Of a stretch of DNA of 19,207 bases, positions 7,720-14,889 are shown piece after piece. This stretch comes from Euryarchaeota archaeon UBA10. GTDB taxonomy: Archaea > Thermoplasmatota > Poseidoniia > Poseidoniales > Poseidoniaceae. How positions within the stretch are numbered: position 1 is the stretch's first letter; each line of letters opens with the position of its first letter. The notes below the pieces were generated by a model that worked only from the letters and a program-made list of their open reading frames with translations, was not told the DNA's origin and searched no databases. The stretch spans positions 1-19,207 of the forward strand of contig DAGO01000075.1 in the NCBI GenBank assembly GCA_002498185.1, written 5' to 3'. Both the position numbers and the translations under genes were made by a program.

Positions 7720-7754
7720 CTTAAAACCGAGAGGACATGTTGGTTGGTGACGAG

Positions 7755-8030
7755 ATGACCCACGTAGTAACTTCAGCATGTGTTGACCATAAATATCAGG
7801 AATGTGTAGCCGTTTGCCCTGTAGAAGCATTCAGAGAAGCAGACACTTACCTAATCATTGACCCAGACGAGTGCATTGATTGTGGCGCCTGTGTCCCAGA
7901 ATGTCCTGTTGATGCGATCTTCGCAGATACTGATGTCCCAGACGAAGAAGAAGCCTGGATTGACCGCAATGAGGAAGAATCTCAGGACGCAGAAATTGCA
8001 ACTGGAGACACACCTGTGCTCGGCGACTAA
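7755..8030 (+). CDS. Seven-iron ferredoxin ([3Fe-4S][4Fe-4S])
   Basis: 91 residues; small soluble electron carrier. Cysteines are at 9, 17, 21, 40, 43, 46 and 50. Compared with Azotobacter ferredoxin I (3Fe: C8, C16, C49; 4Fe: C20, C39, C42, C45), each position is offset by exactly one. That predicts a [3Fe-4S] cluster on C9, C17 and C50 and a [4Fe-4S] cluster on C21, C40, C43 and C46. The residue where 8Fe proteins have a fourth ligand is H12. After the core (about 58 residues) comes an acidic tail with many Asp and Glu. The start is ATG 7755 rather than 7737, from the SD GGTGA, the TATA spacing and the canonical N-terminus 'MTHVVT'. An electron-transfer partner is not identifiable nearby; a flavodoxin that could substitute under iron limitation is at 11341. 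Confidence 0.9.
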   Translation: MTHVVTSACVDHKYQECVAVCPVEAFREADTYLIIDPDECIDCGACVPECPVDAIFADTDVPDEEEAWIDRNEEESQDAEIATGDTPVLGD

Positions 8031-8086
8031 ATCATGAAGCATAACATATCTTCATGAAGTAAATCCCGCAGGGGGGGTTGATGGCA

Positions 8087-9082
8087 ATGAATACTGATAA
8101 CGATATCAAGTCCCTCCGTCATGCTGACGATTTGTTAAAGCGCGGTTTCGCATCTATGCTCCAAGGCGGAGTAATCATGGATGTTGTAACTCCAGACCAA
8201 GCGGCTGTAGCCGAGGCCGCAGGTGCGGTATCAGTAATGGCCTTAGAAAGAGTTCCTGCGGACATCAGAAAAGCGGGAGGAGTTGCGAGAACTTCGCATC
8301 CAGACATGATTAAGGGAATAATCGAATGTACTTCCATTCCTGTAATGGCCAAGTCGAGAATTGGTCATGAGGCTGAATCCCAAGTCTTGCAGGCTTTGGG
8401 TGTTGATATGGTGGATGAATCCGAAGTACTAACACCTGCTGACCCTTACTTCCACATCAACAAGAATGAGCACGACATTCCATTCGTTTGCGGTGCAACC
8501 GGTCTTGGCGAAGCTGTCAGGCGTATTTACGAAGGTGCAGCAATGATTCGAACCAAAGGTGAAGCAGGTACAGGAAACGTCGTGGCTGCAGTTACTCACG
8601 CTAGGCTAATTGACCAAGAAATTCGCCAAGTGCAGACTTTAGATGATTCTGGATTAGATGATGCTGCGAACTTGATTATGGACCGTTACAGGGTACTTGC
8701 AGAATCTAGCGAATTGCCAGGGACATCAAACCTAACTCCATTTGGAGAAATCGATGATGAAATGCATGGCGGCATTCGTGACATTCTAGTCGAGGTCGCA
8801 GAGATGGGAAGACTCCCTGTTGTAACATTCTGTGCAGGTGGAATCGCTACTCCTGCTGACGCTTCCTTGATGATGCAAATGGGAGTTGACGGTGTATTCG
8901 TTGGTTCTGGGATTTTCAAGTCTGAAGACCCAATGACAATGGCTGATGCAATTGTTATGGCAACAGCTCACTATGATGACCCGGACAAGGTTGCAGAAGC
9001 CATGGGGATGATGGCTGGAGCACCTATGCGCGGTGATGAATTAGAGACTCTAGAAGTCAGATTAGACCAAAGAGGCTGGTGA
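8087..9082 (+). CDS. pdxS: Pyridoxal 5'-phosphate synthase, lyase subunit PdxS
   Basis: 331 residues. PdxS makes PLP from ribose 5-phosphate, glyceraldehyde 3-phosphate and ammonia supplied by the glutaminase PdxT. The TIM-barrel family signature is unmistakable: GGVIMDVV (D32), [17 protein letters not shown], and MAKSRIGH with the Schiff-base lysine K89. [11 protein letters not shown] carries the second lysine K157, 68 residues on as in Bacillus PdxS K81/K149. Late phosphate-binding motifs [11 protein letters not shown] and [11 protein letters not shown] are present. The region near 185-215 is longer than bacterial PdxS, as in other archaeal members. Possible starts are TTG 8078, ATG 8081 and ATG 8087. 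The G7 tract at 8071-8077 lies at a suitable SD distance only from 8087. A CATATC box at 8045-8050 may be the promoter. No pdxT is in the window. Confidence 0.95.
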   Translation: MNTDNDIKSLRHADDLLKRGFASMLQGGVIMDVVTPDQAAVAEAAGAVSVMALERVPADIRKAGGVARTSHPDMIKGIIECTSIPVMAKSRIGHEAESQVLQALGVDMVDESEVLTPADPYFHINKNEHDIPFVCGATGLGEAVRRIYEGAAMIRTKGEAGTGNVVAAVTHARLIDQEIRQVQTLDDSGLDDAANLIMDRYRVLAESSELPGTSNLTPFGEIDDEMHGGIRDILVEVAEMGRLPVVTFCAGGIATPADASLMMQMGVDGVFVGSGIFKSEDPMTMADAIVMATAHYDDPDKVAEAMGMMAGAPMRGDELETLEVRLDQRGW

Positions 9083-9188
9083 GCACACCTCGTAGGCTGG
9101 ATTTTTACTCATCTATCCCTTTCATATAGGCCATGTTGGTCGGGAAGTTGCTAGTGGGGTAGCCCCCGCAATCTGAGAGTTGATCCGA
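9083..9188 (+). promoter_or_regulatory. Leader and promoter region of the eS1 gene
   Basis: ATATA at 9124-9128 is a likely TATA box and would start transcription near 9150, giving a leader of about 37 bases. GAGTTGATCC at 9177-9186 pairs with the archaeal anti-SD and fixes ATG 9189 rather than the in-frame TTG at 9180. GGGGTAGCCCC at 9156-9166 could form a 4-bp hairpin, too small to call a regulatory structure. Confidence 0.5.
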
Positions 9189-10184
9189 ATGGCAAAGAAG
9201 TTGAGTGCAAAAGCACGTGCGGCAGCACGTAAGCAGCGTGATAAGTGGAAGAACAAAAGATGGTTCACAATCCGTGCACCAAGACATCCTTGGAACTTCA
9301 AGCGAATAGGAGAAACGATCGGAGAGACTGATGAGCATATCATGGGCCGAGTTTACGAAATGACCCAGCAAGAATTCAGCGGTGACTTCACCAAAATGCA
9401 CGTTCTCTTGAGATTCCGTGTTACTGACGTAGTTGGACAGGATGCATTGACCACTTTCGTAGGTCATGCACACCAATCAGACCACACTCGACGTCAAATC
9501 CGCAGATACCGTGGTAAGATTGACGATGTAGTTGATGTTGTTACTACTGATGGTTTCCTAGTCAGAATGAAACCATTGATGATTACAGAGCGTAGATGCC
9601 AGACTTCAGTAAAGCAAGCAATGCGTGCTAAGTCTGCTGAAATAATCCGTGCATTTGCATCCAAGTCAACTTATTCAAAGTTGCAAGAAGCAATGCTCGG
9701 CGGCGACTTAGAAACCGAAATCAGAAACGCGGTTAAGTCGATTTATCCATGCCGCAATGTCGTTATTAGAAAGAGCCAGTTATTGCAAACTGGTGTAGTG
9801 AACGAAAAGGGCCCTACACTAGATGAGATCCATGCTGAAGAGGCTCGCCAAGAAGCTGAGTTGAAGGCTAAGAAGGCTGCTGCACTAGAGGCTGCTGAAG
9901 AAGACAATTCTGGTGAGGGAGACCTATTGGCTGCTGCTGAGGCAATGGAGTCTATCTCTGAGAAGGAAGAAGTCGTTGAGGCTCCTTCTGAAGAGGATGT
10001 CGAAGCTCCTGCCGAAGAAGAAGCGGCACCTGCTGAAGAAGAATCCACGGAAGAAGAGCCATCCGGTGAAACTGAAGCATCATTGATGAAACTGAAGAAG
10101 GATGAACTTGTAGAAAGAGCAAAGGCTGCTGGTGTAGCAACTTCTGGAACTAAGGCAGACATCGTTGCTAGACTTCTAGAGTGA
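9189..10184 (+). CDS. rps3ae: Small-subunit ribosomal protein eS1 (S3Ae) with acidic linker and C-terminal SAP-like domain
   Basis: 331 residues. Residues 1-208 are a complete eS1/S3Ae. They include a basic N-terminus, the W-F-x-I-R-A-P start ('RWFTIRAPRHPWNF'), 'HVLLRFRVTDVVGQDALTTF', RRQIRRYRGK and the later 'YPCRNVVIRKSQLLQTGV'. Archaeal eS1 normally ends soon after this. Here it continues with an Ala/Glu-rich linker (about 209-296) and then 35 residues that fit the SAP pattern ('MKLKKDELVERAKAAGVATS' then GTKADIVARLLE). SAP is a small DNA/RNA-binding helix-turn-helix-like unit. The core functions on the 30S platform; the role of the extension is unknown. Base use shows no break at the join, so this is a true reading frame rather than an assembly join. 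The phosphorylase gene starts nine bases after the stop. Confidence 0.93.
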   Translation: MAKKLSAKARAAARKQRDKWKNKRWFTIRAPRHPWNFKRIGETIGETDEHIMGRVYEMTQQEFSGDFTKMHVLLRFRVTDVVGQDALTTFVGHAHQSDHTRRQIRRYRGKIDDVVDVVTTDGFLVRMKPLMITERRCQTSVKQAMRAKSAEIIRAFASKSTYSKLQEAMLGGDLETEIRNAVKSIYPCRNVVIRKSQLLQTGVVNEKGPTLDEIHAEEARQEAELKAKKAAALEAAEEDNSGEGDLLAAAEAMESISEKEEVVEAPSEEDVEAPAEEEAAPAEEESTEEEPSGETEASLMKLKKDELVERAKAAGVATSGTKADIVARLLE

Positions 10185-10192
10185 GTTGAACC

Positions 10193-10933
10193 ATGATGCG
10201 CTTAGGTGTCATCGGTGGCACGGCAATGACCAGTCTAGCTACTGATGAAATCGAGGTTTCACGTAGCGACAATATTGTTGCACAGACCGATTATGGACCG
10301 GTTCCAATACTCTGTGTTAAAAGCGGTTCCAGTGAACTCTTTTTCATCGAAAGACATCATGGTAGCGGAACTACTCCTCCACATCAAATCAATCACAGGG
10401 CCAACATTCAGGCTTTGTCAGGTGCTGGAGTAGACGCAATATTGGCGGTTTGTTCTGTTGGTGCAATTCCAGTTGATTTCCCGCCTGGTTCAGTGGGCTA
10501 CGCTACTCAATACATTGATTTCACTGGAGTTGACATGTCATTTTTCAAAGACGATGTAAAGTTCACTTCAATGACTGAACCCTTCGATTCTGAAATGAAT
10601 AAGAAATTGCATCATGTGCTATCTAAAATCCAGCCAGGGCTCGATTTAGCGCGAACTTATTGGTTGGCTCACGGGCCTCATTTTGAAACCAAGGCTGAGA
10701 TAAACGCAATAGAAAAATTAGGTGGCGAAGTTGTGGGAATGACAATGCCGAGGGAATGTAAATTGGCAGCAGAATTGGAAATCCCATATGCTGCAATTTT
10801 GGTTTCAAGCAATTGGGCAGCAGGCCGTGAACCTGGTGACTCATCTAAGGCACTGGACCATTCTGAGGTTTCTGCAACTGCTGAAACCAAGCTCGGGCCT
10901 GTTATTGAATGCATCAAGGCATTCACGCAATGA
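10193..10933 (+). CDS. MTAP/MTIP-type purine nucleoside phosphorylase
   Basis: 246 residues of the trimeric MTAP/PNP phosphorylase superfamily. It splits a purine nucleoside (methylthioadenosine or methylthioinosine type) with phosphate, in methionine and purine salvage. Visible motifs are GVIGGTAM (5-12) for phosphate, RHHGSGTTPPH (54-64), INHRANIQAL (66-75), GPHFETKAE (161-169), VVGMTMPRECKLAAEL (180-195) and SSNWAAG (205-211). Methylthioadenosine enzymes usually have an Asp-containing 'TDYD' here to read the adenine amino group. N207 instead suggests a 6-oxopurine such as methylthioinosine or guanosine/inosine; this is an inference from the family. Length is slightly short of the usual 260-290. 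Two consecutive ATGs (10193, 10196) are possible starts, and the upstream eS1 gene is probably on the same message. Confidence 0.85.
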   Translation: MMRLGVIGGTAMTSLATDEIEVSRSDNIVAQTDYGPVPILCVKSGSSELFFIERHHGSGTTPPHQINHRANIQALSGAGVDAILAVCSVGAIPVDFPPGSVGYATQYIDFTGVDMSFFKDDVKFTSMTEPFDSEMNKKLHHVLSKIQPGLDLARTYWLAHGPHFETKAEINAIEKLGGEVVGMTMPRECKLAAELEIPYAAILVSSNWAAGREPGDSSKALDHSEVSATAETKLGPVIECIKAFTQ

Positions 10934-10961
10934 CTAACTTTCGTGTGGACAACCACAACTC

Positions 10962-11336
10962 ATGGGACGTAGTGTCGAAGACTGGTTAGCCAGCGAAGAA
11001 AGCGATGAATGGAGCCAGATGATGCGCAAAGTGGCGGCTTTCCATCATAAGCATGATTTCGCAGGAAATAATGGGCACGATATGGGTTACCGAATCGCAC
11101 TAACTGTAGAAGAATTAGGCGAATTAGCCGCAGCTGTAACCAAAGGAAAGCCGATTGAGGAGTGCGCTGAAGAGATGGCAGATGTTCTGATTTTGTTAAT
11201 GGGTCATTCATTGGCAATGAAGATAGATTTGAAATCAGCATTTGAGTCAAAATATGAAAAAATCATGCAAAGACCCGCCATAAAGGGGCGTTTGGGCATT
11301 AGAGTGACAGAATACAAATCACAAGGTGAAGATTAA
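10962..11336 (+). CDS. MazG-like nucleotide pyrophosphohydrolase
   Basis: 124 residues, all helical, matching the MazG/all-alpha NTP pyrophosphatase superfamily. The metal-binding signature is EELGE (about 50-54) and, after a helix-turn, EEMAD (about 69-73), giving the E-x-x-E ... E-x-x-D arrangement that binds Mg2+. Such enzymes hydrolyse NTPs or dNTPs to the monophosphate plus pyrophosphate, often to clear non-canonical nucleotides. The substrate cannot be deduced. It starts 28 bases after the phosphorylase stop on the same strand, so a nucleotide salvage/sanitation pair is plausible. Four bases separate its stop from that of the convergent flavodoxin gene. Confidence 0.8.
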   Translation: MGRSVEDWLASEESDEWSQMMRKVAAFHHKHDFAGNNGHDMGYRIALTVEELGELAAAVTKGKPIEECAEEMADVLILLMGHSLAMKIDLKSAFESKYEKIMQRPAIKGRLGIRVTEYKSQGED

Positions 11337-11340
11337 ATTT

Positions 11341-11781
11341 TCATCCAAAAATTGAGATGACGTTTTCAATCCATTCTTCTGCATCATCCTCGTAGTCAAC
11401 ATCACAGTCTACTCGATCATGAATCCGATTTGCACCTTTTTCTTCTAGCACCCTATCCCATTCTTTGCCAGCTTCACAGAATAAGTCAAACGCAGTATCG
11501 CCCAATGCCAAAACTGAGAATTTCATGCTCTGAATTGCACCTTCATTCAGGCCTTCGACTTGTTCAAACAATTCAATTGCATTATCTGGTTGTTCGCCGT
11601 CGCCCCATGTGCTGCATACTATCAATAGATTTTCTATATCACAAAACTCTGAAATTTCAATAACTTCCATTCCATAATGTTCACATTCTAATCCTGAATT
11701 TTCACCTGCTTTGCAAATATCCATTGCTAGTAATTCTGAATTTCCGGTTTCGGTTCCGTATAATACTGTGAGTTTTGTCAT
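11341..11781 (-). CDS. Flavodoxin (CysJ-type flavodoxin domain, stand-alone)
   Basis: 146 residues, a single flavodoxin fold. The FMN phosphate loop is YGTETGNSE (about 8-16). The isoalloxazine-binding loops are 'CSTWGDGEQPDNA' (about 56-68) and 'ALGDTAFDLFCEAGKEWD' (about 91-108). These loops most resemble the FMN domain of diflavin reductases such as CysJ, but no FAD/NADPH domain follows, so it is a stand-alone electron carrier. The ATG at 11781 is chosen over an in-frame TTG at 11790. The box TATATAA at 11811-11817 sits about 26 bases from 11788, predicting a leader of only about seven bases. It is divergent from the quinone oxidoreductase gene with an inverted repeat between the promoters. 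In many microbes flavodoxin replaces ferredoxin in iron shortage. Confidence 0.92.
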   Translation of the reverse strand: MTKLTVLYGTETGNSELLAMDICKAGENSGLECEHYGMEVIEISEFCDIENLLIVCSTWGDGEQPDNAIELFEQVEGLNEGAIQSMKFSVLALGDTAFDLFCEAGKEWDRVLEEKGANRIHDRVDCDVDYEDDAEEWIENVISIFG

Positions 11782-11810
11782 GTTGCTCAATCACTGCGAA
11801 GAGGATTCAG

Positions 11811-11817
11811 TATATAA
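11811..11817 (-). promoter_or_regulatory. TATA box for flavodoxin
   Basis: TATATAA (TTATATA on the coding strand) is placed for a start of transcription near 11788. The inverted repeat at 11818-11833 abuts it on the side where BRE/TFB binds. Confidence 0.6.
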
Positions 11818-11833
11818 TTTAGGGCACCCTAAA
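11818..11833. promoter_or_regulatory. Inverted repeat between divergent flavodoxin and oxidoreductase promoters
   Basis: TTTAGGG-CA-CCCTAAA has seven-base perfect arms with a two-base centre. It sits directly upstream of the flavodoxin TATA box (11811-11817) and five bases before the CTTAATAG box (11838-11845) of the rightward gene, so one bound dimer could affect both. The half-site begins like the DtxR half-site (TTAGG). Binding by a DtxR-type protein is an inference. Confidence 0.55.
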
Positions 11834-11837
11834 AAAA

Positions 11838-11845
11838 CTTAATAG
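11838..11845 (+). promoter_or_regulatory. TATA box for the quinone oxidoreductase gene
   Basis: CTTAATAG, preceded by an A tract, is centred about 25 bases before the ATG at 11867. This implies leaderless translation. Confidence 0.5.
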
Positions 11846-11866
11846 AAACCACCCTGACATTACAAT

Positions 11867-12889
11867 ATGCCTTACTGCGTATCGATAACGAAGCCTGGTT
11901 CACCTTCAGTATTGAAAACCCAAGATATTGAGATGCCAGTTCCTAAAGATGGGGAAGTTTGCATCGAGGTTCATTATGCTGGCATAAACTTCGCAGATAC
12001 TCTGATGCGACTTGGATTGTATCAACCAAGGCCTCCATTTCCATTTACCCCTGGATACGAGGTAAGCGGAGTGATCCTTTCCTTAGGACCAGGTGTTACT
12101 GGACTTGAGGTGGGGCAAAGGGTTGTTGCTGCAATGCCAACCGGCGGTCAATGCAGCCACGTTTCTGTAAAGGAATCTAGAGTCATTCCAGTCCCAGATT
12201 CGATGGGACTTGACGAAGCGGCAGCAATGCCGGTAACATACTTGACCGCACATCACATGTTGCACTATCTCGGTCATCTCAAAAAGGGAGAGACTGTTCT
12301 CATTCATGGAGGAGCCGGTGGCGTCGGTACAGCTGCACTTCAACTGTGTCAATGGGCAGGAATTGAACAAGTTTGGGCGACAGCATCGGGACACAAATCA
12401 GACATCATCAAATCATTCGGAGGAATTCCGATTGACAGACACAATGAGGACTTCACTAAGGTGGTCAAAGAAGCAACAGACGGTAGAGGTGTCGACCACA
12501 TTCTAGACCCGATAGGGGGAGATAATCTAACCAAGAGTTTGGGATGTCTAGCGGAAGGAGGCAGGTTGTACACTTACGGGTTATCTGCTGCTGCACCATC
12601 CTCTAAGCGTTCATTGTTGAAGGCATTCTTTGCTCTAAGAAAGACCCCTAAATTCGATGCTTTGCGATTAATGACTCGCAATCGAGGTGTTTTCGGTGTG
12701 CACATGGGAACATGGAAAGACGAGAATGCAATGGCCGAACAGCTTCACAGAATAATGGAAGGAGTCAGTCAGGGCCATCTCAAACCAGTGATTGATTCAG
12801 TGTTTTCAGCCAAGGATGTAGCAAAAGCCCACCAACACATACACGATGCAAAAAACATCGGTAAAGTGCTGCTCCAATTTAATGAATAA
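11867..12889 (+). CDS. NAD(P)H quinone oxidoreductase, zinc-free MDR family, VAT1-like
   Basis: 340 residues of the medium-chain dehydrogenase/reductase superfamily. The N-terminal GroES-like domain carries the quinone-reductase motif around 40-68 ('NFADTLMRLGLYQPRPPFPF' then TPGYEVSG). The Rossmann domain has HGGAGGVGTAA (147-157) for NAD(P)H. The Cys/His catalytic and structural zinc ligands of alcohol dehydrogenases are absent, as in quinone oxidoreductases. The C-terminal part with 'NRGVFGVHMGTW' is reminiscent of the VAT-1 subfamily. It probably reduces quinones or activated enones; the substrate is unknown. The start follows the TATA box by about 25 bases. It diverges from flavodoxin, so a shared redox or iron stimulus is plausible. 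Confidence 0.87.
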   Translation: MPYCVSITKPGSPSVLKTQDIEMPVPKDGEVCIEVHYAGINFADTLMRLGLYQPRPPFPFTPGYEVSGVILSLGPGVTGLEVGQRVVAAMPTGGQCSHVSVKESRVIPVPDSMGLDEAAAMPVTYLTAHHMLHYLGHLKKGETVLIHGGAGGVGTAALQLCQWAGIEQVWATASGHKSDIIKSFGGIPIDRHNEDFTKVVKEATDGRGVDHILDPIGGDNLTKSLGCLAEGGRLYTYGLSAAAPSSKRSLLKAFFALRKTPKFDALRLMTRNRGVFGVHMGTWKDENAMAEQLHRIMEGVSQGHLKPVIDSVFSAKDVAKAHQHIHDAKNIGKVLLQFNE

Positions 12890-12940
12890 CTCAACCTAGG
12901 CTTGAGAACACTTCCGTGTAACGGTTATTGCTGCTCAAAA
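12890..12940. terminator. Convergent intergenic region with small hairpins
   Basis: Directly after the rightward stop codon, 12890-12906 is CTCAA-CCTAGGC-TTGAG, an inverted repeat with five-base arms. CCGT-gta-ACGG follows at 12914-12924. There is no T tract, so this is only a weak candidate for a bidirectional terminator between the oxidoreductase and lemA. Confidence 0.25.
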
Positions 12941-13516
12941 TCAGAATTGAATCTGTACAGCTTCTCTCTGAACCGGGTCTGTTACTTCGAACAAGTCACG
13001 GCGCATTGCACCCTTCATTCCAGCAACGATGCTAGTTGGAATCATCTGAATTGCAGCGTTCCAGTTGGTCGCACTTGCGTTGTAGAACTCTCTACGGTCA
13101 GAGACTTGGTTCTCGATAGAAACCAATTGGTTCTGAATGTTGACGAAAGAAGTGTCTGCCTTTAGTTCTGGATACTGTTCTGCAACCATGTTGATTCTTG
13201 GCATCAGACCTGCAAGTGTACCTTCAGCAGCACCGACTCCTTTTACGTCACCTTGTGCCAAACATCCAGCAGCGGTTTGTCGTGCTAGTGCGAATTGCTC
13301 GAAAATTTCTCTTTCATGCTTTGCGTATCCCTTTACTATATTGACTAGGTTTGGTATCATGTCGTATCTTTGCTTTAGAAGGACATCAATATCAGACCAT
13401 GATTTGTTTACATTTTCTTCTAGGCGAACTAATCTGTTCCAAGTGCTGATGAACCAAATCATAACGATTAGTACTACAACACCGGCGATTATTCCAATTA
13501 CGAGACCTGTGCTCAT
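12941..13516 (-). CDS. lemA: LemA-family membrane protein
   Basis: 191 residues. An N-terminal hydrophobic helix (about 5-25) is followed by the hallmark LemA helix-bundle segment: 'YNxL'-equivalent 'STWNRLVRLEENVNKSWSDI', then 'DVLLKQRYDMIPNLVNIVKG' and later ENQVSDRREFYNASATNWN. The C-terminus carries the family's 'RRDLFEV' motif. LemA proteins are membrane-anchored with the bundle outside. Their function is poorly defined; links to envelope stress and to TPM-domain proteins exist in bacteria. The start ATG at 13516 follows a 73-base gap after folA, which holds an eight-base-arm inverted repeat, so it may have its own promoter. Confidence 0.9.
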   Translation of the reverse strand: MSTGLVIGIIAGVVVLIVMIWFISTWNRLVRLEENVNKSWSDIDVLLKQRYDMIPNLVNIVKGYAKHEREIFEQFALARQTAAGCLAQGDVKGVGAAEGTLAGLMPRINMVAEQYPELKADTSFVNIQNQLVSIENQVSDRREFYNASATNWNAAIQMIPTSIVAGMKGAMRRDLFEVTDPVQREAVQIQF

Positions 13517-13537
13517 GGTTAATCGTTAGGAAACTGC

Positions 13538-13558
13538 TACTTCAAACCTTCTTTGAAG
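13538..13558. repeat. Inverted repeat upstream of lemA
   Basis: ACTTCAAA-ccttc-TTTGAAGT: eight-base perfect arms and a five-base loop, located 22 bases before the lemA start and 31 bases past the folA stop. There is no T tract on the lemA strand, so an operator or 5' leader hairpin is more likely than a terminator. Confidence 0.5.
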
Positions 13559-13589
13559 TTCAATACTGTAAATTTGCAATCAGCCATGA

Positions 13590-14051
13590 TTATTCTTCAC
13601 GAACCCAATGCTGGAAAACCATGTTGAATTGATCTCTTTCTCCAGCTTCAACATGTCTCTCTTCATGAAGTTCAAAACCCATTCCAGTTATGTCGGGGAA
13701 GAAGGTGTCAGCGTCACTGACTCTTGCATCAATAATTGTGCGATGTAACTCGTTGACATGAGGGAGGAATATTTCGTAAATCTGACCTCCTCCAATAATC
13801 CAACCTTCCATTCCAAGGGCCTCTTCCACAGTAATTACGGGAACTCCTTCAACCTGTCCTCTAGAAAGAACATAATGCTCTCTACCGGGTAGCATTCCAG
13901 GTAATGAATCCCAAGTTTTTCTACCCATGATTAGGTTTGAGCCCATTGTAATTTTTTTGAAATGCTGCAGATCAGTCGATTGACGCCAAGGTAAATCTCC
14001 ATCTTTGCCAATAGCACCATTTCTGTCACAAGCAACTATCATTCCTAGCAT
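13590..14051 (-). CDS. folA: Dihydrofolate reductase
   Basis: 153 residues. It reduces dihydrofolate with NADPH, regenerating the tetrahydrofolate consumed by thymidylate synthase. Family features are all in register with Escherichia coli DHFR (159 aa): MIVACDRNGAIGKDGDLPW with W22, the catalytic acid D27 and F31, IMGRKTWDSL for NADPH phosphate, and the GWIIGGGQIYEIFLP glycine turn. It starts four bases after the thyA stop, a classic bacterial thyA-folA arrangement and a metabolic pair. Many archaea lack folA or use other one-carbon carriers, so its presence implies a folate-based thymidylate cycle. Confidence 0.95.
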   Translation of the reverse strand: MLGMIVACDRNGAIGKDGDLPWRQSTDLQHFKKITMGSNLIMGRKTWDSLPGMLPGREHYVLSRGQVEGVPVITVEEALGMEGWIIGGGQIYEIFLPHVNELHRTIIDARVSDADTFFPDITGMGFELHEERHVEAGERDQFNMVFQHWVREE

Positions 14052-14055
14052 AGAA

Positions 14056-14853
14056 TCACACTGCTATTGGGGCCTTAATGTGAGGGTGATGTTCGTAGCC
14101 TAATACCTCTATGTCGTCGTAAGTGAAATCGTCGATGTTCTTGATGTCAGGATTCAATTTCAAAGTTGGCAGGGGCTCAATTGGTGTCCGAGAAAGTTGG
14201 AGCTTTGCCTGCTCAAGGTGGTTCGTGTATAGGTGAGCATCTCCAATGGTGTGGACGAAGGTCCCGGCTTCTAATCCACATACCTGTGCCATCATGTGAG
14301 TCAACAGAGCATAGGATGCAATGTTGAATGGTACTCCCAAGAAGACATCTGCACTTCGCTGGTATAGTTGACAGTTCAGTTTTCCACCAGCCACATGAAA
14401 CTGGAAAAAGGCGTGACATGGCATAAGTGCCATCTCTTCCAATTCACCAACATTCCAAGCGCTCACGATTATTCTTCGAGAGTTGGGATTATTCTTGATC
14501 ATGTCAATGGCTTGCTCGACTTGGTCGATAATTCTGCCATCCTTTGACTCCCATTGTCTCCATTGCTTACCATAAACAGGCCCTAAATCGCCGTTTTCAT
14601 CAGCCCATTCATTCCAAATCCTAACTCCATTTTCCTGAAGATAAGCCACATTTGTGTCTCCTGCCAAGAACCAAAGTAACTCGTAAACTATCGATTTTAG
14701 GTGGAGTTTCTTTGTTGTAACCATTGGGAAACCTTTGGAAAGGTCGAATCGCATTTGATGTCCAAATACAGATAGGGTGCCTGTTCCGGTTCTGTCACCC
14801 TTCTCTTCACCCTCGTCGAGAATGCGCTGCATAAGATCGAGATACTCCTGCAT
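14056..14853 (-). CDS. thyA: Thymidylate synthase ThyA
   Basis: 265 residues. It converts dUMP to dTMP using methylene-tetrahydrofolate. The protein is in exact register with the 264-residue E. coli enzyme: [17 protein letters not shown]58, W80, catalytic C146 in 'MPCHAFFQF', the dUMP-binding R166 with D169 and N177, and HIKAPIAV at the C-terminus. By eye it is strikingly similar to gammaproteobacterial-type ThyA throughout ('[19 protein letters not shown]', '[19 protein letters not shown]'), far more than expected for an anciently archaeal gene. It is followed by folA at four bases and preceded by plsC 36 bases upstream on the same strand. The ATG at 14853 aligns with the E. coli start, although no SD is visible. 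Confidence 0.97.
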   Translation of the reverse strand: MQEYLDLMQRILDEGEEKGDRTGTGTLSVFGHQMRFDLSKGFPMVTTKKLHLKSIVYELLWFLAGDTNVAYLQENGVRIWNEWADENGDLGPVYGKQWRQWESKDGRIIDQVEQAIDMIKNNPNSRRIIVSAWNVGELEEMALMPCHAFFQFHVAGGKLNCQLYQRSADVFLGVPFNIASYALLTHMMAQVCGLEAGTFVHTIGDAHLYTNHLEQAKLQLSRTPIEPLPTLKLNPDIKNIDDFTYDDIEVLGYEHHPHIKAPIAV

Positions 14854-14889
14854 CAGAACTATTCTTGATGCGGAGGCCTTTGAGGATTG

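Noticed and set aside
9154..9170. GGGG-tag-CCCC hairpin in the eS1 leader as a riboswitch or autoregulatory site
   Set aside because: Only a 4-bp stem with a three-base loop; nothing else conserved can be judged from one sequence.
9743..10162. 139-codon leftward frame opposite eS1
   Set aside because: Ser/Ala-rich mirror of the repetitive GAA/GAG codons of the acidic linker; no start signal or motif.
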